A stretch of 64,000 nt of DNA from Aptenodytes patagonicus (lineage: Eukaryota > Chordata > Aves > Sphenisciformes > Spheniscidae). The position numbers were made by a program, and so were the translations under genes. Positions 25,392 to 40,300 of this stretch are shown in pieces. The notes beneath the pieces are model-generated. The model worked only from the letters and a program-made list of their open reading frames with translations, was not told the DNA's origin and ran no database searches. The first letter of the stretch is position 1. Each line of letters starts with the position of its first letter. The DNA lies in contig NC_134982.1 of assembly GCF_965638725.1 (NCBI RefSeq), forward strand, positions 40,228,799-40,292,798, in the 5' to 3' direction.

Positions 25392-28300
25392 CTGGAAAGA
25401 AACAAAGCGCTCTCTTAATCCAGGGTAAAACCAGAAAAAGCCTCACATTTGAAATGTTTGCAAACCAGCATCCGAGAAACCCAATTCCTCTATCAGTTAG
25501 AGATCTTAGGGATACACAGGTGGGGCTGTAGATCTGGATCTCAAAGGCAGGGCTAAGCCAGTAACCACATCTCCTACATACGAGATTTAGTCTGTTCGTG
25601 ACCTTCAAGAGCCATCTTCTGGCTCCTTGGAACCTGTACAGCAGAGCTGGAACTCTTTAATTCTATTTTCTGTATATATTACTTTAAATCGCAAAGGAAA
25701 GGATGGGTGACTTGGTGGAAGAGCCTCTATGGTTTTATTCTGAGTGCCTAGCTGGCTGCCATTCTCTGCTTAAAATCAAACGCATTCCATCTATTCTCTC
25801 CCCTTCTTCCTTTCTCACCTATGTTTTTTCCTGAATAAATATTTCTCAGATCTTATGAGCTTTTGCTTTTGAAGGATAGTAATCAGAAAACAGGAGTATT
25901 AAAGTATATTCACCAGATGTGCAGCAGTGCCTGGAGAACTACATCTATCTTTGGGACTGTACAAAGATAAACAGCATGTTTTTTTGGTGATAAGGTGATT
26001 ATTTGCCTACAGATTTTCAAATATATGGGAACAGGAATATGGATTATATATAATGTATATTATATTGTACTACTGAGAGCCAGGAATCACAAGATCCTAG
26101 TCAGTCATAGCTTTGCAATAACATATTAAAACAAAGTATTAAAAATATCAGGTGCAGACTTAACAAGACTGACATAATTCACAGAAGTGATAACCATGAT
26201 AATCCTAGACTTCTGGAAGAATAAAAATGAGTAAATTTAAAACTGACCTGCTCAACTGTTTTGATAAAAGAAATCTAAGACAAAAATTTTTTTTTCCTTT
26301 TTGAGTAGGAGAAGCAGCAAAGGAAGAAAAGAAAGAAAAGAAAGAAATTGTAGAGCCTTGTGCTAACGGGGCCATACTTCAAGAAAGGACAAATCCCATT
26401 TCTTCTGTGTAACAATTGTTCCCCCATTCAGGAGCACAAACGACACAATCTTTTTGCATTTCTATTACAGGATTTTAATAACTCTCATTTCTTAGAATAT
26501 ACTTTAGCAATCATGACATTTGAATGTGTGTATATACACATAAAACACAAAACTGAATGTTTAAGTGGAGGCAAAGTAAGCTTCCTTGGATAAAACAAAA
26601 TGTTTTATAGACGGACTATGATAGATGCCATATCTAAATGGGAACAGATTTGAAACTGGGGACAGGAAGACTACTGATATAGGACTGAATCTCTGAAAAA
26701 GAATAATCGTTTCACTCACAGACAGTGGAAATACTGAAATGTAGAATCAATAGACACAGAATGAAATTAATAAAAATAACCAAAAAAATACCCAAATACA
26801 AGAAAAGTATACAGATCAGTGGTGTCACAGAGATTATAAAAGGCCAAATTAAGACAGAAAAACAAACAAGGAAGATAATACTGAAATTGCAGTCAGACTG
26901 AGACCATCAGCTCTTATATCAAGGCAAACAAGAAAAGATAGTGTGCAAGAGTACCAGAGACTGGTGATAGATGAAGTGACTAAGGATGAAAAAAGCAGTC
27001 AGCCATGAAGCAAAATTTATTTAGAGGGAGTGCAGCAAATGCACCAGAAGTAAAGTTACATAGTATCAGAAAATTAAACATTAATACAATTATTAGGGAC
27101 ATTAGAACAGAGAATACTCCTGTACCAGGTGCCTACAATTGACAGGCTAAGAGGAAATAAGTGCTCCTAACAGGGATTAATTTACAACAGAAAAAAATAT
27201 GGAAACAGAATAAATTCTGCCCTTTGTTACAACTGCTTTCTTCAGAGTCAAAACCGATGGAAATAATTTGTCAAGATTTTCTGGGAAATCCTGATATTAC
27301 CTCTATCAAAAAGCTGGACAGTATTTTTGCTGCCACTGCTCTTCTTGGCCTTCCAAAGCTGCAGTCAGCTATGTCACCATTTAATTCCCATAACCGCTAA
27401 CCACCCACAGCTTAGCACTCCCTCTGTTCTTGTCAGCCCTGCGACAATACAGTTGCTAGACTGATTACACCACTGATACAAGCTGTAACTCTGCCTGTGT
27501 TTTTAAGTAATTTCTCATTTCACGTGTAATTCACCTAGGGTTTCCACCCTAACTTCAGCCTCCTGAAAGCTACAGGTAGCATTAATTATGCAATACTGAA
27601 CAATTCAGTCTTTGTTCAGCTTTTTAAATTAGCCTTATATCTCTTTAACACTTTCGTACATGGACACTGTGCTATTAGGAGAGATGAACACATGTGGGAG
27701 GCAGTAAGACTATTCTGATAAACACCTGAAAGCATTCTTTCTTTATTTCTCTATTAGAAAGCCACTCAAGAGAGACATAGGAATAAGAAATTTTAAAAAT
27801 GAGCAGTAAGAAAATAAAAGAGGAGTGTCTGTTGGTGTTTGTTTGGCTTAGTTTGGAGGAACAGACAGGCGTAAGGGGGAACATACCACATCGTTTTACT
27901 CTCACACTCTCTGTCCCTTATGGTATACTGCTTTTAAAGTTGTTTCCATCCTTGCTTTCTTTCTGTCTCTCCACTCTGAAGGGCCTGTCTTCCATTTCCT
28001 TACTATTTCTACATCTTCTGAACTCTTTTGCCTCTTGCTGACACAAGATGGCATTTTGTGTGGAGTCAGCAACACTAAATGTGATAAACCACAGGTCTCT
28101 ATCATAGCTCTGTTGAACTAACCCTCTCAAGCGAACTGTTCCAAACACAACTCTTAGCCCATGTAGCTCCCAACTGGTTTTTATGGCTATCAACATATTG
28201 CTATTTGGTCAAAAAGTGTCCTCTAAAAAGGAAAAATGTATCAGAACAACAAAGTGTCAGAAATACCTGCACTCTGTTTCTTCTTAAGCAGGGAAGCACA

Positions 28301-31300
28301 AGCTGCATTGGTTGCCATGTCTAAAGCCAGTTTCTTCTCGTTGTTCTTCAGATCTGTTCTTGCCCCTTTATAATAGAAAATTTTCATCATGAATCACTGT
28401 GCCAGCTATTTTTTGAGCAATGGTATTACGATACGAGTTTCAGTAGCATGGGTAGAACAGCAATGGACAAGGGAATCTCATCTGTGGACTGCTCTGAAGC
28501 AGACTAAAAGCTATGGATGCACTTCCATAAGCTACAGTTGGCTAGGGAACTTGCTTGCTGCTCTCCCTTTCCAGGAAGCAGATGTCAGTGCTGTTCTGGG
28601 GTTAAGTGCCTAATTTTGTCTGCAAAGCAGGATGAAATTATCTTGAGCAGGTGAGATGTCTGCTTTCCAAACAGCTGCCAGAATTTTCTGCAAGGCTTAT
28701 AAAGTCAGGCAGGTAAGCTGACTAAGGACTGTACCTGGGTTATAGGAAAACTGTTAAAAAAAATACAGATTAATAAACATTCAAGAAGCTAGTCTGCCAC
28801 ACAAGATTGTTGAAACCTTGGTGAAGATCATTACCCTTTGCCAGCAGCATCTCTACAATATCTGCATAACCTTTCCATGCAGCAGCATGCAAAGCTGTGT
28901 CTCCCAATTTGTTCTGTGGAGTTAAAGGAAAAAGCAACAGGATTAAAATACAGCAAAAAAACTTTCAGTTTGTACCAAGGATGAATAACATCACACCTCT
29001 ATTGTAAGGGTCTGTTGGTTTAACATACCTGTTGGTTTAACTCTAAGTTTGCCTGGGTAAACAGAACATCCACTATATCTGCAGAAAACGGCGGGGGGGG
29101 GGGGGGAATAAAAAGAAAAATTTAGTGGAAACAAAGTAGGTTTTTTTGCATTCATAGTATAAATTTTGGTTAAGATTCAATGAAAGAGCGATCCAATTGG
29201 CTAATGAAAATCTGTAACAGTCAGACCGCATTGAGCAAACAACCATTAGTCACAAAGAAATGCTAGTGCATAAAATACCCAAAACAATACAACACTTCCT
29301 TTTGGTCTGTCCTTCTTCCCACTCTGCTTCTAAGAGTTACGCTGATTAGAATGCCTGCTTCAACAACAACAACAAAACACACAGCATTTCATGGAGCTGA
29401 ACCTCCCTTCTAGCTTTGACTTTTCTTTTAAGAAAGCTAAAATGACATTATAAAAATCCTGGCTTTATTATTTAGTACTGCAATTTTAGCAACCAGTGTA
29501 ACAAGTAAATCAAGAAAACCAGAAAACAGTAATTTCAAACTAATTCTCCGATACCTTTGTGGCCTCCATGGCATGCCCAGTACAGAGCTGTGTTTCCAGC
29601 TTTGTCTAAGCCATTGACCCCAACTCGATTATCCAAACACTCTCTCAACCAGCTTAGGTTGCCTGAAAGACAAATTCAGTTTTGATTTTTTTTTTCTTTG
29701 TAAAGTTAACAGAACCATTAAAGGCACGTAATTCTTTCTGAAGGGTGTCAGTCCTTCTATGAACTTATGAGGAGAAAAAGTGATTAGCAGCAACACTTAT
29801 AATTCATAAAACAACCAGTCCAAGTCATACCAGACATCTTTTCTTCCACTCCCAGAAGACCTTTAGATCCCTACGTAGTTAAATGGATGATACCAAACTC
29901 TTTTTCTGTGTATACAATCACAGAGCAGCAATTCTACCAGGCTGTAAACCAGCTCAGCTTCTGAAAGCTGCAAAACTTACCAGATAACTGGTTCAAGATA
30001 CCAGACAACCAAAACAGACAGGACATCTTCATTCTAAATATATTATTTTCACAGAAAACAAACAAATCATCCTTTAGCATTACACAACTAAAACCCAAAT
30101 CACACTTACCACGTTTGGCAGCTTCATGCAGTGGGTTATCAATAGACTCAGCTTGCTCTGCCACTGAAATGAGAGAGAGAGTAAATTCTAACTACTTCTG
30201 AAACTGAACAGATATTTGACACCTGTGTGGAAATAAAACTTTGATTTATTCCAGAAGAACCAGTAATACATATTTGATTCTAATGTGAAAGGGGATTTGT
30301 GAGTGATGGACTAGTCAGATGCACTTCAATTTCCTGTGTATGGGAAAGCAATTCAGAAAAGAGCTTGTGAAAACTTCAAAGAATAGCATCAAATTGATCA
30401 GTGGTTGCAAGCCACCAGGAATCTGGCAATATTTCATCTCGGTTGTTACTTCCTTTTCTACACTTATAAGATGATTTTGAGCAGTTGCATGTGGCTAGGC
30501 TTTCAACCTACAGCTTGCCATCTGTAGTTACGAGTTAATTATTTCCAAGGGGTCTGTAAAGGGTAACTAAAAAAATCCACTGTCAATAGGCTTCCTATTT
30601 GTTTTATGGAGATTTTTTATTTTCCCTAGAAAACTTGCAGGAGGTCTGCAAATCAAAACTGCTTAAACAATGAATGTAGTGACGGGCAGACTGAAGTTCA
30701 GGCTTCTGTAGACCTTTTCTTCATCTCACAAGCTTTAGGTTTTACTAAAGAGGAGCAGCAAACAGTTCCTGGTCACTGTGCTGTTGCAACAGCAAAAAGG
30801 AACTGAACAGCACTGTGAAACAGTTGGAAGAGGGACCATGATCTGGAAACTCTTTTTTAAAAACTTTTTTAGGTGGAAAACCCTGTGACTACTAAGGGTA
30901 CAGGCAAGTAGGAGAGTGTACAATCTGAGATGAGTAGGCTCTCCAAGCCCTTGCACTATTGCTTGTTACAGGAGGCAGGGAGAATGTGAAAGCGTGTTCC
31001 TCAGATCAAACTGTTACTGCAGTCAGATGCAATGCAGGCAAATATAACGTACGTCAGTTACCAGAAATAAAAGTCTCAAGACTGTTGTGGCTTATTCAGA
31101 TCTTTTCTTACTTTTGTGTGTATTCCTCCCATAATGCTTGTAATTGCAAGTTTTCACATGCTTATCTCTCTAGCTGTGAGTAAAATGAAACGCAAATGCT
31201 AGATTCTGATATTTCAGTTTAAAAAAATTTGTGCAGTGAACAGAATCCTAAAGCAGAGTGGGAGAAGCCAGTCCCAGAGCAGAGAGCCATTACACAAGCA

Positions 31301-34300
31301 GACATGCTACTCGTATTGAGCCATGCTTGTTGTGCACAGCAGAAAGCATTAACACTAACACTACTGTCTCAAAAGCCTAAAAATAACTTTGTCTTTAGAA
31401 AATTCTTGTCAGTTCAGTAATAAGTATTTTTAATGCAGATAACACTGATTCTGTCTTCATCAGCTTTTCTATTCACAGTCTTTTCAAACGTGTTCCTTCA
31501 AGCCACAGATGGAACACAAGACCCCACCAGAGACTCTAGTTTCAGGTCTGTCTCCACCTTTTGCCAAAAGGTTGTAGAAGAGCACGGGAAATCAGAGTGT
31601 TTCAATGGATAAGACTGAACCTAGGCAGTCCTAATGGTGGCAACCAGCAGAAGCAGGCCTTTGGGGATTTTGCACAGTTTGTCTAAATCAGAAGACATGT
31701 TCCTGGTACTCTTCGTTCTTAGGGTCTGCAGAGCCTTCTGTTCTGCTTACACATGAAATTTTTGCAAATGTGCAGACAGAGACACCACCACCCTACACAC
31801 CCCCACGCGGCCTAAAATGGAAGTTAAACTGTTGCTCAGATAACTTTTCAGTAAAGCACTCTGGAAGCAACTTTTCCAAATGATCTCACTAGGAACACAA
31901 ACCGAATTAGTAAGTTGTTGGGTTTATTTTACGTATAACACACTTTAATGTTCAATAGAAATTTGAGTGTGGGTAAGCATGTGTAAACTATTCTTCTTGT
32001 ATATAAGAGTGACCACCTCTGGCAGATGGCAAGAGTAGAATCAGTCTGGAAGTCACAAACCAAAGTGAAATTTGATGCCATGGTCTCAATAACTGCACCA
32101 TAGGTTTCTACTCATGTATTTCTGCTAACTACAAATCAGGGCAGGGAATCATAGCATTGCTACCATGTCTCCTAGTGAAGAACGGACAACATGAAGCAAC
32201 CACAGTTACTAATGTATTAGCAGTTTTGATGCAATCTGTCATGTGACACTGCTACTCTGCCTACATTTCCCAGGAGGACTTGGAAGAATTGGGCTGTGTT
32301 GTCTGTACTCATGGCTTTTCAAAGTTATTTTAGTTGAATCTGAAAAAGCAATTTCTATTCAGTCCAAACAGGTGTGGGATATTTAATGTGGTGCAATCCC
32401 CAAGAAAACAATGTTTTCTGTGGCTGAATTTATTCATTAAAAAGCAACAAATGGCAAACAAAACAGTCCTATTTCTTAAGTGTGTGTGGGGGCGGAAATC
32501 AAAGGAGGTCTACAGAACTGCTCACAATCTGCTTTAGCTTCCTGTCTATATGCAGGTTTACTTAACAATTCCAGTAGTGATTATCTATCTCTTTAAGAAG
32601 CCACCTCACGCTGTGTCAGACTTCTTGATCTCAAAGCTACTAAAGGCTGCGGCTGTCCATCCTTAGGTCTGCTTAAAAAAAAGGCAACGTACAGACTGAA
32701 GGAATATAGCCAAGATACTGCTAATTAGAAGATCTTAAAAACTGCACCATGTTCATTGAGTGTATTAAGAATACAAGCCTATCAGTTTCATGTGACATCT
32801 GTAAAACCATCCTTTAGATCCAAGTGTTCTTCCCCTCAAAACTGAGAACATCCATTGCTGTTACCTACGCAACCAGAAACATGAACACTTTGCAAACCCA
32901 GGCTGTCTCTAGGTCATAAAAACGTAAGACAGCCTGTCCACTGCTGATATACAGTGGTGACTGATATTGCAGATGTATTCTGAAATACTCTGGTAGAGGA
33001 CTGTTAAATGCCAATACTGTGATCAGTTTTTGAACATAAGTGTATCAGTTATTTTTACTTAGTGATTTCCTTTGATTGTGAATGATCTTACCAAATGAAA
33101 ATATTCTAGACATTACCATAGTTGCTTGGAATGAGTCCAGTTCTCCCTTTGCAAGTTCCTTTCCACCAATTTGTATCACTCTGCAGAGAAAAGGGGAAAT
33201 ATTTTAGAAGGGATATGCTGCATCTCAGAAGTATTCAGTCTGTATGGGATGTCTTAGACTCACCATGTCAGAGATGTAAATGATATCTCCTTCTTCGAAG
33301 TACAGTTCATCTGGCTTTAAAAAAAAAAAAAAAATTAAAAAAGGAAGAGTAAACAAAAATCTGAATGTGTGTATGTGTGTACTTAGGTAAAACAAATACC
33401 TGGATAAAGCAGAGTACATTCAGCTCTTCTTTCAAAAGAACAATAACTCAAATTCTTTAGCAACTAGACAACAGCCTCACAGTCTTTCATACTGTAGTTT
33501 GACTTGGCTACAGCTAACTTTTTGGATGTGACCTTCCTGACAGCTAAAGAAAAAGACTGTGGCCTTTCCAACAGAGCACTGTGCAAAAAAAGCAGTGAAA
33601 TATATCTTGTGTTTGTTAATTCCATCCCCTTTTTGGTTGGTCCCAGTTCATCAAATCTCTTAGTTCTCAATTATCTTTGCTGCCTTTAGAAGAAAAGAAA
33701 AAAAAATCACTTAGATCGCTGATCTTAGACTGCAGGTAACTGATACTAGAGAAGAAAGCATGCTGCTTTTAAAAAGAGCTGGACTTAAAGGAGAGTGATG
33801 ATTAATCGGGCAGTTTTAGTCACCTTAAGAACAAATATCCATCAACAGGCTTTTTCATTGAAAACATAGTACAGTAAGTCTAATAGGCCAACCCTAGCAG
33901 AACTGAAGAAACATTATTACAGACAAGATTAAAATTAAGCTTTTCAAAACCCTAAAATCTAGATGTACTTACCGTTCTGGGCTCAAATGTATACAGGGCC
34001 CTGAACACTTTAACCTGCCCTAAAAAAGAAAAAATAAACAGTATCAGTATCATGCCTTCTAAACACAGCATACACATACAGCCCTCAAATCCAAATAAAT
34101 TCCTTTCCTTAGCCCTTAAAGCTGCTTGCTGAATGATTTGTGCTATGCTTCTGTCAATGAAAAACATGATGAAAAGATTCGACCCAGCAGCATGGGTTCT
34201 GAAGGAAATGGGCCAACTGATCAGCTGACTTACATCAGCCAACTGATGTAAGCTGCCTCTTGTGCACACCTAACATGGTCTTCATAGTTCACCACGTCAA

Positions 34301-37300
34301 CTGAAGTGTTGCCATCCATTCCTGAGGCAAAGCGTAGTTTCAGTCATATGCACCCACACATACTCGTATGTTGTATATATTTTTATTAATAATATCAGAT
34401 TTGTCAAGTGATACAGAATTAAGGAAAGAATAAAGAAACAAAACAGTGACCAACGTCTGCAATGTGTTCTCGTACTTACTTGTACTCATTACTAATTAGG
34501 AAAATAATGCAGTAGCACAGAAATCATTGCATTTAAGAAAAACGACAAATAGTGACCAAGTCTTATTTATGAAATGTACAACTGACATGGTGTTCTGTTC
34601 AAATGCTTAAAACAAGCTATAGTGTTTAAAATTCCACTAAGTGGGCAACATTTATTTTAGGGCAGTTTTGAAGAGACTGTCAGCAGCATCCAAGTCAACA
34701 AAAGATAACCTTAATGCAGAGAGGTACAAATTTAATTGCACAAACTGCAAAAGAAGCATCCTTATAAACATTTTTTAAAAAAATTCAATAAAGGCACATT
34801 TCAAGAGCACCAAGCAGAAAGTATAAGATGAGTACAGAAGAAGAAACATGTATCTTGCATAATTTTATTAGCTCAACTGCTGAAGTCCACTGAACTCAAT
34901 GGAGAAATATATTATGCAGACTGTTCTGTATTGGTTTACTTTTAAATATCTGAAGTCTTAAGTATGTAGGTTTGTTTACTTTTAAATATCTTAAGCATGT
35001 AGCTGTATTTCAGGTTCTTACACTATACTTTATATATTTATATAGATTAATTTGTGGTTGAAGCAGTGTTTGGTCCATCAGGACAATGCATTACTTAGAC
35101 CACACTTAGCCCAGGCTATTTTGTATCCTCAGGGAAACTGATGAACTTACTGCCAAAGGTTAATACTGTACAATAAAGTGTGCATACACAAAATCTTGTG
35201 TAGTATATTATACGGGGAGAACTGAGTAATGAGACAGTAAGTTTCCTTATGTCTCAAGAATAAGCCTTTGCCTTTCTGTAAAGAACCATTGCTAGAAATT
35301 TTTTTGCCTGTTTTTTTGCTAGATGTAGTCTTTGTTACCCCAGTATCTAAAAGCCTACTCATAATAGTGATCTAATTTTAGAAAGTTAACTTAAGGGCTT
35401 TAGAAATGTCAGTCTAAATGCATATACGCTGAAAGGCTTGAGAAAGGAGGATGGTACTTAACTGTATAAGCTGCCATTTTGCAGCACACCCCACAGTCTT
35501 GGAGTGGCTCTTAAAAGATGTTTTCAAATACCTCTGCATATTCCCTAGCAAAAGCCATGCCACAGCACATGTTTATGAAGTGGTATTTACCAAGGCATAA
35601 CTACTAAGCAAAACATTTCTGTAGTCCTCTGTCTCAGGCTTTTCTGGGGCTAAGTGTATGTAAAAGTATAACCATAAAATTAATCCGTCTAAACTTTCTA
35701 GATTGCCGAATGCATGTAGACACTGTATATATGATTTTTCTTCCAATTTGTAACTGTATCCCATGCTCCTCCCAGATCTTATTTTTTAATAACACCATAC
35801 AATTTCAATTTGGCTTTACTGGTTCTCTCTCTTACACAACAGCCATTTCCTAGACGTAAAAGGTCCAATGCTTCTCAGACCTTTCCCTCAGAAACTAAAT
35901 AACTGCATTGTGGCAACAGCTAAAAAGGATGAAACCTCTGTTCTGTTCGTTACCCCTATGAAAATGATGAACAAGGACAGCAGACAGTATATGTGTCCTA
36001 GATCTAAGAGCTTCAGAATGAAATGTCTGAACTGTAGCCAGGGAGAATTCAAACGGAAAAAAAAGAAAAGAAAAATAAAAAAAGAACAAGCAATGACAAA
36101 ACAGGATGGGTGACAGAGCACTGTCCCTTCTCCTAGGCTTTCTTACATAGATATAAGAAAAATGCAAGATAGAAATGCACACTGATGACTTTAACCATCA
36201 CCCACCAATTTTCAAGATCTTATGTAAGCAAAAGGAGGAAACGGACAACAAAGGGGAAGAATAAGAAATATTAAAAGGGGAAATGAGAAGACGGCAGAAG
36301 ACAGGGAAAAGCGAGAAATACAGATTTGTGTGCATCGTCTGTGTTTCCTGCAATAATGTACTGCATCTGTGTCAACAGGTTTTCTAAAGCTATCACACCC
36401 TAAGGGAAGGAAAAGAAGCATGGAAACACTGATGCTTATAAAAGTATTGCTGAAATGTTGTTTAAACGAAAGGCAGTTCATGGTTGGGTTTTTTTGTGTT
36501 TTGTGGTTGGTTTTTTTTAATTCTATACAACTGAAACAGAGAGTTACTTCCCCAAATGTCAAGCTGTGGTGTCACACACAGCACAACACATTCTAAAACA
36601 TCTTCCTGTGATGAAATATGAAGTACAGATTTGCATCTACAGAACTGCAGGTCTGGTTAATGTTAATTTTACAGCACCTTATATGGGAGTTAAACACTAC
36701 TCATTACTGGCACCAATCTTTTAAATATTTCTTGATAAACAGACATTAAGTCTGACTATGTCGCTGCTTTTAAGAGCTAAGAACAACAGGACGTTAGCAC
36801 TTGGCATGGCAATTTTTTGTGCCAAATTTTAATGCAAATGATGATTTCAATGCATGCTAGATGATTTAAAATAACAAAATGTAAGGACGCAAAGGGCAGA
36901 TTAAACTTGAATCCCTGTTCTGCAAATACCAACAAATTGTATTTTACTAGGCACATGAGTACCTGTAATCACTTGAAGTACTTTTATCTAGCAATGCCCA
37001 TCCCTAGGCATGCAGACAGACTTAGAGCTTGCATTGGTGGCTGTCCTTTGGAATATGCAAAAAGTTAGAAAGCGCCTGAGGACTTCCTGTGCTCTCCCTT
37101 ACTACCATCTCTCCACTGTGAACCACGTTCTAAGATTCATGTAGGATTGAGAACTAATACATTACTAATACATAAGCTGAACTTCCAGCACCAAAGGGGA
37201 GGGAAAGCAATTTCATTAGTTGTCAATTTATATCACTTCCTCAACCAAAAAAAGTACTTGGTGCAAGAGCCATTTATTTTAGTTAAGAAAATAATCATGG

Positions 37301-40300
37301 CAGTAAGCCAACATTCGCAGGAGCTACCAAGGCTTGGCCCCAGTGGACTGACAGGAGTCTTTTGTTAGCATTTCACACCCTGCTTTGCCTGCCATAGACA
37401 GACACAATCAAATCTCATTGATGCAAACAAGGTTCTATAAATCAGATATTGATCTTGATGCAGCATCTTTTCGTTAGCTATATTTAGAGTGAGCAGCTCT
37501 AGACTACTATAAAAATCAGAATAATTAACTTACTTTAGATAAACAGACTCACTTGGTGTCACAAAGCACTATCAGTGCCTGCAATGCAGAGAAAGGGATA
37601 ATCTCTGTGCTCTAGAAAATCAGAATTGGCCGTGGTCATCTATGGATAAATTAGAAAACTTCAAGTCTCTCAACTCCTATAAGGGTTCAAGCTAATCCTG
37701 GGCTAATTGTCATCAGCCATCCTCCTCCCTGCGCTCATAAGGCTGCACAGAAGCGGTTGAGAATCAGGTACTCTCTCCAGCACCAACTTGATTGAAAACA
37801 ACTAATTTGAATCCCCACCTGTAACAAATGGACCAAAAAGAAAATATGCATAAGATTTGGGATGTAGGGAAGAAAAAGGACAGTTTGCATGTTCCGGGGC
37901 CTATGCTGGTCCTAGTGTCTTCTCCCAGACCATATATAACTGGGAATATGAATTTTGATACATGTTCAGATGAATTTCTCTGAAGGAAGCAAGAGGCATC
38001 TTCTGCCTGACCTCACAGAAAGCATGGTGGCAAAAGGACAGCGTGTTTGTTTTCTCAATGTTGGCCTAAGAACCTGCAAAGGAATTACACAACCTGGCAA
38101 CACCAGCAATTCAAAGTGACAATCTTTTGGTCAAGTGACAATATCAAAGGTAAGCTGCAGATCAGAATAATTTGTGATATGCTTGCAGTTTGCTTTAGTA
38201 AGCAAAGAGATGTTCACGTTATGATCTGCATGTCTTTTAGGGGACATGCAAATTTATTAGAAGGACATTATGGCTAGACTGAAACATTTTTTTCTGGCTT
38301 CTCAGGAACTGGAAAATAAAGTGCTTTACACCCAGACCTTCAAGCAGGAATAAAAGTAGTGGAAACATATTTTACAGAAGTGCAGCTTGTATTTTGGCAT
38401 TTTGCTCACAGGATCTTGCACAGAGACACAACAGAGTACAACACAGCATTTAAGGATTGCGACAACTCAAACAGAAAAAAGTGGAGTCCCCACTGGTTAG
38501 AGAACCATCTTCCACTTCTAAGTAGTGCTTGTTAGAAAGGGGAAGTGAACATAGGGCATACAAATCAGAGGGGAGGAAGGGGAGAGGGTGTATTAAACAA
38601 ACAAACAAAAAAGCCTAGGAATCTGTTTAGGGACATGTTTGAAAGAATGCAAAGGGTAGACTGGTGCCAGCGTAGATGACAAACTGGGTTAGCCCAGGAA
38701 CAATCATGGACTGCACCAGTCAGTATCTGGAGTGGAAGGAACAAACAGCATTTGTTTACAGAAAATCAGAATTAAGAATATTCTCACAGAAGACGTATGT
38801 GAACACAATTTCACAAATGAATTTTGTCTGGCACAGTTTGTTGCTGAAATCTTCTACTTCTTACTGATTTTATTTCTCCAAATACACAGAATGCTTTCAT
38901 TTGCAGGAAGCTTGTTTGTGGCCCCAGCATCTTGCAGTAAGAAAAAGTTTTGGGGTCAGAATTTCGTGTTTAAAATTCATGTTGAAATCGGACATGGAAA
39001 TGTTTAATTGTTCCTCTGATATTTTTCTTCCCTTAGAGCTGACGACCACAGCATAACTCCCCACATTCACATGCTCACATCTTCCTAGCTAACAGAAACC
39101 TTTCTTTGACTACAGAAGGAATTCAAACCACCACAACCTAAGTTGCATTTAAGCCTACTGCTAAGACCTTAGGCATGTGACTCAATGCAGGTCGTCTGCT
39201 CCTGTGAATGCTGTCACAGCTCCTACTTTACCTAAGAGTTAACGTGAACTTGATTGTGATTCGAACTTAATATTTATGTTCAGAATCCTGTTTTTAACTG
39301 TGACAGCTACTAGTGGCTGCAAAGTCAACAGACCTACTTTAAGGTAGTAACCCTTTATGTTACGTGTTATGTTTCCTCCTGCCTCCCTTTCTCTCAGTTG
39401 GAATAATTTAAAACTGTCATTTCTTTGGGACAAGGACTGCTCTTTCTCCATAAAATGTAACTGTTGTGTGGACTCTAGGCCAGGATCAACAAACCTTACT
39501 CTATCTGGAGAATATGAAAGTAAGGTTTCTTTAAAATATTAATATACCACTTTCATCTCCCCAAAAGCTGTTGCTGCACACTATGTAAGGCTCTCAGCAA
39601 AAATGCATAATCAGACAGAGATCACTGTTCAAGGAGACAACTAGCAGAAGCCAATATAGCTTGTCAAGTTCAAAGGACTTAATAAGTAACTTTTGTAAAT
39701 AGGATTAACATCCAACACAGAATGTTTAAGAGGTTTATGAACTCTGCAAAGAATAGTGTAGTTTGAGACATCAATCGAATTTTTGAAAGATGGAGGGGAA
39801 ACCCTACCATTGCATAATGCTGACAGAGAAGAAAGTTTCTGCTATTTTCAACTCCCACTCCACTCCTCTGTATCTTCAATAGCAAGTCTAAATAGAAAAT
39901 ACAGCTAGAAAACAATACAGAGCCCCAAGAGAGAAGCAAAGCTAGGCACTTGTTTAAAACAAAAGTCTCAAAACACTAGCAATTAAAAGCCTTCTAAAGC
40001 CTCTAAAAACAATCATGAACCCTTACTCAAGGGCTAACCACAGACCCCAAAACACTAGCTCAAGTGTTGACAAACATATCAAATTATTATCTAAAATATA
40101 TTGATGTCAAAACCATCTCTCTGTAACTGAAATCCTAATATGCTGTGCATGCCACAGGGTTAACTGAAGAGCCTTCTGTCAGATAAAATGCTCTCATGTA
40201 CTGAAGAAAACCACACTTAACGCCATAGCTAGTTAGGTTTTGTCCCTTCGCACCTCCTTTTTTTCCCCCCATGTTTTTAAAGCACTGTCTAGCCATCCAA

